Origin: Coffea arabica
Lineage: Eukaryota; Streptophyta; Magnoliopsida; Gentianales; Rubiaceae
Direction: 5' to 3'
Assembly (NCBI RefSeq): GCF_036785885.1
Contig: NC_092326.1
Coordinates: forward strand, 40,324,287-40,388,286
DNA length: 64,000 bases
Program-made: the position numbers and the translations under genes
In this document: piece by piece, positions 50,229 through 61,329 of the stretch
Numbering within the stretch: the first letter of the stretch is position 1
How the letters are laid out: every line of letters starts with the position of its first letter
The notes under the pieces: generated by a model
What the model saw: only the letters and a program-made list of their open reading frames with translations
Database searches by the model: none
What the model was told of the DNA's origin: nothing

Positions 50229-50949
50229 GAGATAATTTCAAAAATCCCCCCTGATGTTTCTCACAGTTTTACTTGGTATCTTTGAACTTAAAAAAAATCT
50301 TGCTTGCCTTATTCTCTCATTAAAAAACTTATTTTGGGAGAGATAAATATATTCTCATTCCAAATTTACGGTTTTGTTGTCTTACATTTTATTACCAAAA
50401 TGATGAGTATATTAATAACAAGTGAAAAACAAAAACAAAAGATATGAAGATTTATTCTAACTCGAAAAAAAAGGTGTAAATTTTAAATATCAAAAGTTAA
50501 TATTTGAAATTTCATTTGAAGTTTTCTAATTTTTTTTACATATTTTTGAATTTTCTAATTTTTTTTTCCAAATCGATGGCTTGAAAAGTAAAAAGATACA
50601 ATATGCAAAAAATTATATATAAACTTGTTTGTATTGTTTTTTAAACTGGTGCAAAAACGTATCCTCATGGTTATAATTTATTGCAAGTTATTTTAAAGAA
50701 TATTGTAAATCATTCATAATTTCAAGTAATTTAATATTTTTTATTCGAACCAATGACACAAAAAACTATTAAAGACTTTTTGATCTCGTTATCAACTTTT
50801 AATTCATTAAAGAACTAATATCTATCAATTAACAAAAATTAGGAGATAAAATTTATTGTTTTATGATAATTAAGAAATCACAAGAAAAGGATAAATTTGG
50901 AATAAAATTGTATTCTCTCTCCCAAAATAAGTTTTTTAATATTATATTT
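50229..50949. mobile_element. Mutator-like element remnant with one end missing
   Basis: The left end gagataatttcaaaaatccc resembles plant MULE ends that begin GAGATAATTTCA. An arm at about 50318-50365 (attaaaaaacttattttggg onwards) is repeated inverted at about 50901-50949. The outer 90 bp of the right end are absent, so this is a truncated copy. The interior is AT-rich. Confidence 0.55.
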
Positions 50950-51099
50950 TTTAAGTGGGTTTCAAATCTTTACTATACTAAAAGCGTCAGTTGGCTTAGC
51001 TACAGTGAAAATGGGCCGGTTATAGCGTGATTTGTGTGAGCTTGAGGGGCAGTTTGATCTTTTGCCATTCAGTGGTGGTGGCTTTGCTGGAAATTTCCT

Positions 51100-51265
51100 G
51101 CTATCCGCGTGGCTTTGTTGTGGGCGGTGAGTTTGTTGCTATCAGCTGTCTGCATGGCTTTGGAACTTCGATGCTGTCCGCGTGGCTTTCTTGTGGCCGG
51201 TGAGTTTGCCGCTATGAGCTGTCTGCATGGCCTTCGATTTGCGGCTGTCCGCGCGGTGGCTGTGT
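51100..51265. repeat. GC-rich tandem repeat, about 72 bp unit, 2.3 copies
   Basis: Units starting ctatccgcgtggctt, ctgtccgcgtggctt and ctgtccgcgcggtgg at about 51101, 51174 and 51245; each of the first two contains the phrase ggtgagtttg and gagctgtctgcatgg or its variant. They lie inside the Helitron-like element. Confidence 0.8.
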
Positions 51266-51362
51266 TCTTGCTCATTCTTAGCGAAGTAGTTAAATCTAAG
51301 TGTTCTGGACAAAGTGCAAGAATCGCTGCGCGCAGGCTTTGCAATCTCCATTACTGTGTCTT

Positions 51363-51632
51363 GTTCGTTTCTTAGCCTGTGCAAAACTAGCTCTTCGATT
51401 TTCCTGTGATCGGCAGAGTTTGAAGTGCCAACCTTATCGGTTTTGTTTGTCATATACCCATCTTCTATCCATCTCCTCCGCCGAGGGCAATCTGATTTTG
51501 TAGTAAAGATATATACCTATCTTATATTTAATTCCCTCCACCAATCTCGTTCGTTTCTTAGCCTGTGCAACACTAGCTCTGCGATTTTGCTGTGATCGGC
51601 AGAGTTGGAAGTGCCAGCCTCATCGGAACTTT
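51363..51632. repeat. Direct repeat, 186 bp apart
   Basis: The sequence from tcgttcgtttcttagcctgt through gatcggcagagtt to catcgg occurs at about 51363-51445 and again at about 51549-51630 with a handful of changes. Confidence 0.8.
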
Positions 51633-54600
51633 GGCTACCTTTTTTTAATGTTTTTCTTCAAATATTTCAAATAGTTGAATTATTGAATGGAAATTAAAGT
51701 ATAATAGGAAGGAACATCTATCAAATTTTGACTTGCAGCCGTTGTGTATTATGCAAGTAAAATTTCATTTTCTTTGTTGATGACCTATATTTGCTTATAT
51801 AATTGAACAAGGTAAACTTTCTTATTGAAGTTATCAAGCTTTTGTACGACTGAGACTACAAAACTCAAATGTTTGTTTGCCACTTACCGTTTTCCTTTGC
51901 TTCGCTAATCTTTTTGATAGTGGAGGGCATCATTCCTTCTCTTCTCCTTGCTGCACTTCGATAGAGACAGTTATTGAAAGTAAGAAGTTATCAGTCTGTC
52001 TTTGGTCCTTGCTGCTGAGCTCAAGTTCCTCTATTTTATATTGTCTACTAATTTATATTTTGCTTCCTTCTCTTTTCTTTCCCGTTGGTGTTCTTTTTTG
52101 ACAGGTTGATGATTAGCCATGCTATTGGTTATTATCAACTATCATGCCAATTGATTGAATTTAAAGGCCAAATGTTTTTTTACCTAACCTTTATTTACTC
52201 ATTGTTGCATCTTTGTTTTCTTGTTCTACTAGATTTCTTAGCACCATACATGTTGATAATTATCTCTTTATTGCAAGTCGTAATAGTTTGAGCATTGCAT
52301 GGTTTTCACCTAAACTTTTTGCTTAGTTGTGGCCAATTCCTTGGACTTATTCTGTTAGCCTTAGAAATCTAACTTTCTAACACAATCACTTATCAAATTG
52401 GTTCTTTCTAGAGCTTTTGAAATTTTTGTAAAATGTCTAAATGAGACAAGGTGTTAATGTTGTAGGTTGTCTATTGATTGACTAAGTATGAGAGAGCTTT
52501 CATTATATTAAACTGCACTACTAGAGCTTAATATGGTACTTTTCTTTGCATGAATTCTTTTCTTTGAGAAAGTTTAGCTTTATGCCTTTTTATTTGTTAG
52601 CCTTTTACCTTTTCCTTCCATATGTATATCTTTCTAGGAACTTAGACTTGAAAAAAAACGGAGCAGAATTAGAAAGCCTTCTAATAAATGCTTGTCACTT
52701 TTAACTCTACTGAAGATGGAAAATAGAATGAAGGAGCACATGTTGTTTTGGCTATATGTGGCATTTCCCTTCCCCTTCTAGCCAATAACAACTTGAACTC
52801 TTGTACCCTTTACACAAAACAGAGGAGCACTGGAAAAAATATACCTTGGGGTAAGTTCTTTTATATCGTTCTTTCTTTTAACTGTTCTTGAAAGATTTTG
52901 ATTTCTTGAACAAAAGAAGAGTTAAAGAGCCAAACCAGTTGACTTGTTAGTGTAATAACTTGTTGCTTCTGAATGATTTTTTTAGTGTAATAAAAGCTTA
53001 TTCAGATAATGATACTTTATGTTTTTGTATGCATGTAGATGTGGGGATAACAAGTATTTAACCCTATCAAAGATTTATTGTACTCTAGATGGATAATTAT
53101 CATTCTCAGGGACCTTGACTTTAAATTTTTACGTGACTGAATTGATCATACTATTAAAAATAATGTGAAATTTTGCTTTAGTTTTCTGCCTGAGAGTGAC
53201 TAATATATGCATAGCAAATATTATGTCACTATAACTATTGTAAAGCATTTTGGTTTTAGTGCCATGTGGTATCTATGGATTGCCTTTTTAATGTCCAAGT
53301 TGTTATGTTATACTCATTCATGTCCTGGTGAATTGCGGAAAGCGGGATGATGTATTGTCTTTGATGAAATAATTGATGATAACATATGTATATGCTCACA
53401 TTTTGCTACTCTGGATACATTGCCTAATAGCTATGGATGAGTTTTTTCAAGTAGTGCAGTTTCAAAAGCACTTGTGTAGGTGTACACTGAACTTGGCTTA
53501 ACCCTGGGTGTTTATGGGGTCATCAAAAAGTTGAGTGGAGGGGAACCATGTCAGAGGGTTGAGTTGATCTAATTACTTGTACTACTCTCACCAATTGATT
53601 TTGCAAGTTAGGTGTGTGGCTAGAGCTGAGGAATTTCTTCATGAATTGGTCAAGAACTCACGCAGCACTAATTCATTCATATTCCATAAATGGGTGTTTG
53701 GAGGCGCATTTAGGTTGTGCAATACAATGATCAAGTTAAAGTTGTTTGGAAGAATTTTATCAAAGGTGTTTGTCCGCCCATTAAACTCATCAGTTATTTT
53801 GTAGAATCAAGAATACATAAATCAAACTTGCAATCTAATGTGTTTGTCAGTGGACTAATTCCAGTCTGCTCTGTTATGATTCATGATGGATAGGTATTGC
53901 AAGTAGGGAAACATGGAAAATACCATTAGAATCTTCAAATGGTACGAGTAAGGTAAGAGATAAATCCGGGTTTGGTCATTTATAAATCAATATTGGATGG
54001 TCCTTACTAAGACCAATCTGTAGATGCAGGGATACTATTGCTTTGCATTTGCGAAAATAGGGATAATACATTGTAGTGAATCTGAGTATGATATATTTCT
54101 CCATGTTGTTCCTAGCTATTGTTTAGTACTTCCTAAGTAATTCTCCTACTAATGCATTCCCACAAATGTATCAGAAATTTGCAACAAGTTCAAACAAAAA
54201 TCTAGATATTTCATAGCAAATTCAGACGGAAATCCAGGCATCCTCACGGGATTCAAATGGTAGTTAAGGTCCAATTGCCTATTAAGGTTATAAGGTAAAA
54301 TATACGACATGTTGCATGTCTCAAGATTACTATAATTTGTTCTCCTTCAAAGAATGCTTGAAAAAAGAAAAGAAGGAAAAGTTCATCGTCATTGACTAAT
54401 AGTCTCTGCTTTTTATTTGTCTTTGCACAAAAAAAGAGATGCAAAGAAGAAAAATGATGACGATGATCTATGTACTACACCCAAAAATTGTTGCAATGAG
54501 TGCAAGAAATTTGGGAAGACACATTCTATTGGAAAGATTACTATAAGAAACAACACCTATCAATATGACTTCTTTTACTACAATTTTACTAGAAGCATAT

Positions 54601-55788
54601 TTGTTTTACTACATCACGAATAATTCTCAATTTTTTGACATTTTTTATTGCATAGAAATGTGATGATTGTTCCTTTAAATTATTGACATTACCATTGTGT
54701 TTATTCACAATAAGTTTCAAGAAGGGTTTTACTTCACTAGATACAAATAGTGTGCATAATTTTAAAAGTAATCAGTGTCACCATATTTATGATATTTGTA
54801 TGTACTTGTACATTTCAAATGAATGCATCATTTATTTATAGTATCGAAAATTCGCAAAGATCTTAAAGCAATGACTGACTATCTAAGAGAAAATTACAAA
54901 TCAAATGAGTAAACGAATAATAGCAATATTCAATTTACCTAAAGTCAAATTTTCCATATTTATTAACACCTATCATGTATTAATATATAATCATTTTACA
55001 TTAATCCACTTGCCTTCATTTGATCTTGATTAACATAAACCCAGGGCATCCTCACGCATCGCGTGAGGCTGAAAAAACTATGTTACAAAAAGTTTAGAGT
55101 AAAGAAGCGAATTGAGATACATTGTAGATGTTTATAATGGAAATGATTATGACGGAAGAAGGAAGCAGGGAAGGGAAAGGAGAGATCTATAATTACACAC
55201 TATTACACGTATTCATCGCTTTCCAATACTATCTAAAGCCTCGCCGATTTACCACACCACTGTCCAATCTCTTTGCTCCAATCAAATTATTTGAATACCC
55301 TATAACCATTTCCAACCCTTTAATCCACCTCTCCCAATTGTTCTCATTCTATTTATAGCCTAAGACTAGCGCACAAAACAACCAATTTGTCCTCGTCCCT
55401 ATTTACTATAATCTAACAACCCACAAAACAATGATAACCCAACTCAAAATCCCTTCCAAACCAAGTCAATGGAATTCAAATCCAAAAACTATTCTGAATT
55501 TTCACTAATCTGGATCAACCCATTGATCAATTATATCATCTGTTTAAGGCAATTGATAAACTAGGTTACGATCCTCGTACTGTTACTATCTCCATTTTTG
55601 TTTATTATTCTGGAACTCTTGAGTCATTCAATCATGAACGGTTGGCCATTAAAACACAAAATTAGGATATGACTAATGTAAGAGACACCATTCTCATAAG
55701 AAAATGAGAACAAGGACCGAACGATAGCAAAAATCAACATGGAGTACTATTGGAGGAAATCGTTACTATTCAGGAGTTTGTTGATGTT

Positions 55789-56498
55789 AACCACTGAACT
55801 TGGCTCAGTGGGCACCAGGGAGGGTCTTGAGTCTCTCCTTGAGTTGTAGGTGAGGGTTCAAATTCCACCTGCAGTAAAAAAAATTCAAAAGTTGTGCCAA
55901 AACACTCCTTTAGTCTAAGTAAGATCTGTATACCCGTTAGTTCCAAACATAGCCTCTTTAGGGTAGGGGTGAAGCTGAACCAAGTAGCTCGGTTCGAGCT
56001 CGCGAGCTATTTGGTCAGCAGCTCGAGCTGCTCGTTAGAGCTATCGAGTCGAGTTCGAGCTTGGAAAGCTCGAGTTTGGAAATATAATACTCGAGAACTC
56101 GACGAGCTCTATCGAGTTTTTTATAATATATATTTTAATTTTTATTATTGTGATATGTCAATAATATCCTTTATTTAAAATTATATATAAAATATTAATT
56201 TTTATTACTTGAGCTTGATTAGGTTCGATTGAGCTCGAATAAGCTTGATTGAGCTTGATTTGAATTAATTACATTTAATTAAACTCGAACTCGAGTTCCA
56301 TAAATTGATGTCGAGCTCGAGCTCGAATTTTAAAAGCTTGACGAGATCGAGCTCGAGCTTAGTTATTTTGCCTCGAGTAGTGCACTACTCGAGTTCGACT
56401 CGACTCGACAGCACCCCTACTTTAGGGTTCTCCTCCCCTCTAGTTTAGCATAAATAGGTTATACAATAGTTGTTGTTTCTGAAAAAAAAAAAAAAAAA
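55789..56498 (+). mobile_element. SINE, family A, with 17 bp TSD, interrupted by a hAT element
   Basis: SINE body 55789-55963 and 56428-56498, starting AACCACTGAACTTGGCTCAG, with B-box-like gggttcaaattcc and poly(A). The direct repeat AGGAGTTTGTTGATGTT occurs at 55772-55788 and 56499-56515, identical. The hAT-like insertion splits it in a region that reads cctctttagggttctcc once the insertion and one target copy are set aside. Confidence 0.92.
55964..56419 (+). mobile_element. Non-autonomous hAT-like element with perfect 8 bp TSD
   Basis: Ends TAGGGGTG and CACCCCTA; target duplication CTTTAGGG at 55956-55963 and 56420-56427, exact. The 456 bp element is packed with gagctcg/ctcgag words at both sides of a short AT-rich core. 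It is the youngest-looking member of the TAGGGGTG set. Confidence 0.92.
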
Positions 56499-56980
56499 AG
56501 GAGTTTGTTGATGTTGAACACTAGATGGCGTAACGGATGCTAATTATGTAAGGTTAACAAGACGTCATCGAAACGAGTCCGTGACAAAATGGATGATATA
56601 AAACCGCCAAAAGATATGGATAACATAAAGCTGCTTGTGTTCACATGACGTTTTGAAACTGCTATTTGGGACTTACTGCTTCACTTTAAAAGCTTTCTTT
56701 TGGTGAATTTTTGCACAAGAAATTGATACATAACATGGGCCTTAATTATGGGCTGGGCAATTGCAGCACTCAGTTTCTCCTCCTGTTTAGAGTTTCTTCT
56801 CTCATTCAGAGGAACAATCATACCGGGACACACCAATTTGTAGTTGTGCTCGAATTCTCGGAACAGTTGTGTGTTAATAACTTGCAAGTGATGCCATGGA
56901 ATTACGACCAAACTGATAACTGCTATCACTAGGGCTGGGAAAGTTAGGAAGGTCGTAGGTGATCTCGATATCTGTGTTAA

Positions 56981-57156
56981 GTGTGTTTGGATTGCTAAAT
57001 TATCCTAAATAATATTTCACTTGCATCATAAACACATTTCTCAATTCACTTTTTTATATTCCTAACTACTTTTTATCTCGCATACATCACATCACAAAAA
57101 GTATTACAGTAATTATTCTAAATAATATTTCAAATAATATATTATCCAAACATACA
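56981..57156. mobile_element. Small MITE, GTGTGTTTGGAT ends
   Basis: The 5' end GTGTGTTTGGAT and 3' end ATCCAAACATAC are inverted repeats; the 176 bp body has aaataatattt repeated inside each side. No clear target duplication, so superfamily is open. Confidence 0.65.
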
Positions 57157-58592
57157 TCCCTATAGCATAGTGGAAAATAGAATGTGTACTTGTGGTGAAA
57201 GATATCTATTTGACAAATTTTTTGAAATTATCCCTTAAACTAAGATTTTTTTAAATTAAACTAAGATAAAAGTGATGCATAGAGTTTAATGATAACTTTT
57301 CTAAAATGATGCCTTAAAACCCAAAATAAAGTGATGTATAGAGTTTGGGATGTCATTGAAAAACACTTTTTATTCCAATACTACCACAATTTACAATCAA
57401 ATCTTCAAGAATTTTTGTTAGAATTTTTGTTTAACCTCTAACCTCTAATATACATGTTTGGCACGCATCGTGTCTAAAGCAAAAACCAAAATTTGACATC
57501 ATAACACATTCCAATAATGAAAAAGAGAATGATGGAGAAATTAAAATAGAAAATCATATCAAAATCCTAGGCAAGCCAGATACATAATTACACGTAATCC
57601 AAATGAATCAACCTACTTGCATGTTTAACATCAAAACACCTAGTTGTGTGTACACAAAAGAGCTAGTAATTTGATGTTTAGATCTAGTTTCATGTATATT
57701 AAAGATATAGTAGTTTGTTTAGAGACGCTATAAACTTAGTCGATTGGTGAAATATTGCTATTATAGACCAAATTTTGAAAAATGATCACGAGTTAATCTG
57801 TCTAACTACCATGTCATTGATTTGAAGAATAACTTGGGCACCAAATGGAGCAAAATTCAAAAAAAATTTTTGGTTTAAAATTACAAGAATCATTGCAAAT
57901 ATTATGTTAAAAGAGATGATTAGTTTGTTTTACCGAATCTTGTAATCATTAGTGTAATTTTGTTAGTTATTTGAGTTATTTAATTTTATTAAATATGAAC
58001 TTTTTGAATGGTTAAATTTGAGTATTAATTGTTTTTAAATTTTAATTATTTTTATTCTTTTGTTAATACAACTTATGTACATGCATAAGAGCTATTTATA
58101 AAATAAAAGTTTCATCTCTCTCCTTACAGTGTTTTTTTAATGTTACTTTTTTTAATTGGACCAACTTTGTTATCAAAACATTAACCTCAGCCAAGATTTG
58201 TGTAATTTTACAGATTTCAGAAGACGCTGGTGAAATTATCAGAAACCTCATAGGAGGTTTCTAAAATTATCCCCATAGATTAACTAGTCAATTTTCAAAT
58301 ATCTGCATTTCGGATGCGCGAGGTTGATGGTCTAAGCAATCAGTAGTCTAGTCTGTCCTCGGCCAAGATACATTGTATCGAAATGTCTAGCCAGGCTTAC
58401 AGAGTTCCCTGTATGTAACCTACGGTTGGAACTTGGAAGTATATCCCAGTTCCTGCAAGCACCTAATGGTTCTGCAAGAAAAATAAATACTACTCTCCAA
58501 CAACTAGCGGACTCAGTTATAAGTGTAATAAATACTACTGTTTATATAATACTGGCTCCCAGAATTGTGCTTGAACCTGTTGCTGTTGGAAT

Positions 58593-58926
58593 CATGGTTC
58601 ACAGTCGTGGTCGTGGTTGTGATCGCAGTTTGGAACGTTCCACATCGGTCTCGGCATATCGATTGCGATCTCGACGAGACGCAAATTTTTGAAATATTTA
58701 ATATTCTAAAAATTATAAAAATATATGATAAAAAATAATTAAAAATTAATAAAAATAATAAAAATTCGAACTGACTCGAGACTAGTCAGAACGACTCAGC
58801 CGTTTCTATTCATTTCGGAGACGTCTCGGTTGAGTTCTCAAGATTTATTATCTCGGAGTCATCTCGTCCCGATATCGGATCGGAAAGCTCCATTCTAGTG
58901 GCGACTCGGCCGAGTATTGAACCATG
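58593..58926. mobile_element. hAT-like MITE, CATGGTTCA ends, perfect 8 bp TSD
   Basis: Ends CATGGTTCA and TGAACCATG; direct repeat GTTGGAAT at 58585-58592 and 58927-58934, exact. The 334 bp element has subterminal gtctcgg/ccgagac words and an AT-rich centre. It is distinct from the TAGGGGTG set. Confidence 0.85.
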
Positions 58927-59711
58927 GTTGGAATCTGAACAAATTGTTGAAACTAAATGGGATAAACGCCATCAGATGCCAAAGAAGACCCGGAGCGAAA
59001 GGACAAGAAATGGGATTACAAGAAGAAGTGAATACATATGCATTAATGAACACGTAGCAACTGTGATCTAATTAGCATCGTGGTAGTTTTGTCGCCATAA
59101 GAAATAACAAAAGAAGACACAAATCCATGCAGATCCCATATGCCTTTGCATTCAACACCTGGCTCCCTCGTTCGTTGCAGTTTGACACATGAACGCTCGG
59201 ACGCAGCCATAGTTTCCTCCTACATCATCCCACAAAACAATATAATACGTGAGATAGAAAGTAGGATAGAAGATATTTTGGGCCGAAAACCCTCTCTCTC
59301 AGGTCTCTTGTCCCGATTCATCCTCCTGATTGCTACAACCGATTTAATGATTTGGGGTGTTCAATAATCCATCATCTCATTAAACGTAATTTGCTGTACA
59401 TAGTTTTTTTTGAACTCTTTTAGTTAAATGAATTGTTCAACTAGATAGGAGTAGAGGTGAAAGATAAAACAATCTACTCGATATTCGAATCAAGTTTGAT
59501 AATATCGAATCAAGTTTGATAAGAACTCTTTCGATTTTTGGTTCGTTAACTAGTTAAACATTCATGTTCGACAGCCTCAGACACAACATGGTGCCACTTG
59601 TCATATTACCCAGTTGTATCATGACGAGCAAGCTCCTCCTAGGTTACACATGTCGTCTAAACCAAGTATCAATTGGGATTCGATCAATTTGGTCAATTCT
59701 TTCCTCGCTCG

Positions 59712-59723
59712 TATAATATAAAG
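59712..59723 (+). promoter_or_regulatory. TATA-box candidate for the DREB2D-like gene
   Basis: TATAATATAAAG lies 77-88 bp upstream of the start codon. Transcription starting about 30 bp downstream would leave a 5' UTR of roughly 50 nt. No other core element is evident. Confidence 0.4.
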
Positions 59724-59795
59724 CATCCCAAACAGGCAAATATCACCGCCCAAAACTCCTTTCGTATCACTAAAAAGATAAACCTTGTGACAATC

Positions 59796-59822
59796 ATGCA
59801 TGATGGAAAGAGTGGAGAATGA
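59796..59822 (+). promoter_or_regulatory. Short overlapping upstream ORF at the DREB2D-like start
   Basis: ATG at 59796 opens an eight-codon frame (MHDGKSGE) ending in TGA at 59820-59822, overlapping the main start at 59800 in another frame. If this ATG is in the mRNA it could lower translation of the factor. Confidence 0.4.
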
Positions 59823-60492
59823 GGGTGTGAATGTAGGAATTCCAGTAGATAAAAAGCCCAAGAAAGAAGCAGCAATCAGTACTTCGATGAAGAAAATCAC
59901 CGTTGGAGGTTCAAGAAAAGGGTGCATGAGGGGCAAAGGCGGGCCAGAAAATGCATTTTGCACCTACAGGGGTGTTAGGCAACGGACCTGGGGGAAATGG
60001 GTAGCTGAAATTCGTGAGCCAAATCACGGTGCAAGAGTTTGGCTAGGCACTTTCAACACCTCTTATGAAGCCGCCAGAGCCTACGATGACGCAGCCAAAA
60101 GGCTTTATGGCAAATGTGCTAAGCTGAATTTACCAGAAGAAGATCAACCCCCATCCCCTCCCGGTAGTTCATCAGTTGCTTCAGCAGCGTACAGCAATAA
60201 TACGGGGTATAAAAACGGCCAAGACTTGACCAATGAACATCAATCTCCTGAACTCGAAGACAAGAAAAATGGGACTTCTGTTCTTGATGAAGTGTCCATT
60301 TTTAAGGATATAAATGGAGAGTTTGCCTTTGACGAGACTCCGGCTCCCAGCCTGCTTGGTGAGGAGCAGATTCTGAATTGGCCTGAATATCCATTTGATA
60401 ATGGTTTTCATTGGTCAAATGATGGTGGAATTAGTGTTGGTGGATTGATTGATCATGCTGTGGTTTACAAGCTCCTTGGACCTCCTAATTAG
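59800..60492 (+). CDS. AP2/ERF transcription factor, DREB2D-like
   Basis: A single intronless frame of 230 aa. A basic stretch with [15 protein letters not shown] leads into one AP2 domain (about 54-112) with [39 protein letters not shown] and [12 protein letters not shown]. The valine in KWVAEIRE is the residue characteristic of DREB-type factors that bind the dehydration-responsive element. The CMRGKGGP lead and [10 protein letters not shown] core match subgroup A-2; from memory the best Arabidopsis match is DREB2D (At1g75490). The C-terminal half is acidic and Ser/Asn-rich and would be the activation region. The start ATG-ATG at 59800 overlaps an out-of-frame ATG at 59796. Expected role is nuclear, in drought or heat responses, inferred from the family only. 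Confidence 0.93.
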   Translation: MMERVENEGVNVGIPVDKKPKKEAAISTSMKKITVGGSRKGCMRGKGGPENAFCTYRGVRQRTWGKWVAEIREPNHGARVWLGTFNTSYEAARAYDDAAKRLYGKCAKLNLPEEDQPPSPPGSSSVASAAYSNNTGYKNGQDLTNEHQSPELEDKKNGTSVLDEVSIFKDINGEFAFDETPAPSLLGEEQILNWPEYPFDNGFHWSNDGGISVGGLIDHAVVYKLLGPPN

Positions 60493-60537
60493 TACATAAT
60501 TAATAGGCAACTGTCCTCAATCATCATGTATGTGTAT

Positions 60538-60543
60538 AATAAA
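60538..60543 (+). terminator. Polyadenylation signal candidate
   Basis: AATAAA, 46 bp past the DREB2D-like stop codon. A plausible near-upstream signal, though plant signals are degenerate. Confidence 0.4.
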
Positions 60544-60940
60544 TGTGTGTTGAGTGTGTACGTACAAATGACTAGTACTAGCTAGTAGGGTACTGTCGTT
60601 CATCTAACAGCAAAACCCAAAACAAACAAAAGAAGTAGAAATATCGTTCTGATGAAGACAGAAGAAATGCTTTAGTTTTTGCTTGTGTTTTGCTGGTATT
60701 GATTTCTTTTTCTTTCTTCTTCTTCCTTTTTTATTTGGGCATTTTTCCTGTGTCGAATGGAGGCCTTTTTGCAACAAAAAAAATTGTTCTAGCCTCTTCT
60801 TCGGGACGGAAGAAGGCTGCTGGATTTGTTTTTCATTCTTTGGGTGGATTGGTGTGGTTTTTTTTTTGGTACTTACATTCAATCTTTTCCCATCCCGTGG
60901 GTTGAGAGTTGTAGTGATGGAGTGATTTCGTCAAGAATAT

Positions 60941-61329
60941 CGCAACGGATCTTCTGTCCCACACTCTGTGCCATTCTCTGTCTCACTTTTTATTATATTG
61001 CTATTTCTCCTTCATAAACATCATGTTTTAGTTCTTTTTTGTTTCCTTAAGATCCAATAATTATTAATTCAGTAATACACAAAATTTAATAAACTCAAAA
61101 AACCAAAATGCACAAAAAATGAGATCTTTTATGCATTTTCTGCTATATTTTTTAATTTTCTATTATATATAGCTTTTTTTAAGTTGTTGTATTTATTTTT
61201 TACTGAATTAATAGTTATTGAATCATAAGGAAACAAAAAAGAACTAAAATATGATGTTTATGAAGGAGAAATAGCAATATAATAAAAAGTGAGACAGAGA
61301 ATGGCACAGAGTGTGAGACAGAAGATCCG
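60941..61329. mobile_element. Foldback MITE with 130 bp arms next to the DREB2D-like gene
   Basis: Arms at 60946-61075 and 61200-61329 are near-perfect inverse copies (CGGATCTTCTGTC... / ...GACAGAAGATCCG) around a 124 bp AT-rich middle. The direct repeat CAAGAATAT at 60932-60940 and 61330-61338 is exact, a 9 bp duplication as in Mutator-like elements, though five extra bases (cgcaa) sit inside the left copy. Confidence 0.8.

Larger units (their letters stand above)
50967..55080 (+). mobile_element. Helitron-like element, non-autonomous, 4.1 kb
   Basis: The 5' end TCTTTACTATACTAAAAGCG follows an A, matching the TC-start, TATACTA-type ends of plant Helitrons. The 3' end has a hairpin CCTCACGC-atc-GCGTGAGG (55050-55068), then 12 nt ending AAAACTA, followed by T. 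Target A|T is as expected and no inverted repeats are needed. The canonical CTRR terminus is one base off (CTA followed by T). No Rep/helicase reading frame is visible, so it would be non-autonomous; the interior holds tandem repeats near the 5' end and long AT-rich sequence. Pairing the two ends is an inference. Confidence 0.6.
49384..59799. other. Longest gene-free region: SINEs, MULE, Helitron candidate, hAT elements
   Basis: Elements listed separately cover most of 49.5-58.9 kb. Between them, 55.08-55.77 and 57.2-58.5 kb are AT-rich. Around 58238-58275 an imperfect palindrome (gaaattatcagaaacctca, then ggaggtttctaaaattatc) resembles Mutator-like terminal sequence. 59.0-59.7 kb is the DREB2D-like promoter side. 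Confidence 0.5.

Noticed and set aside
51069-51453. Overlapping frames of 88-103 residues on both strands
   Set aside because: They come from a GC-rich tandem repeat without stop codons and match no family; both strands are open equally.
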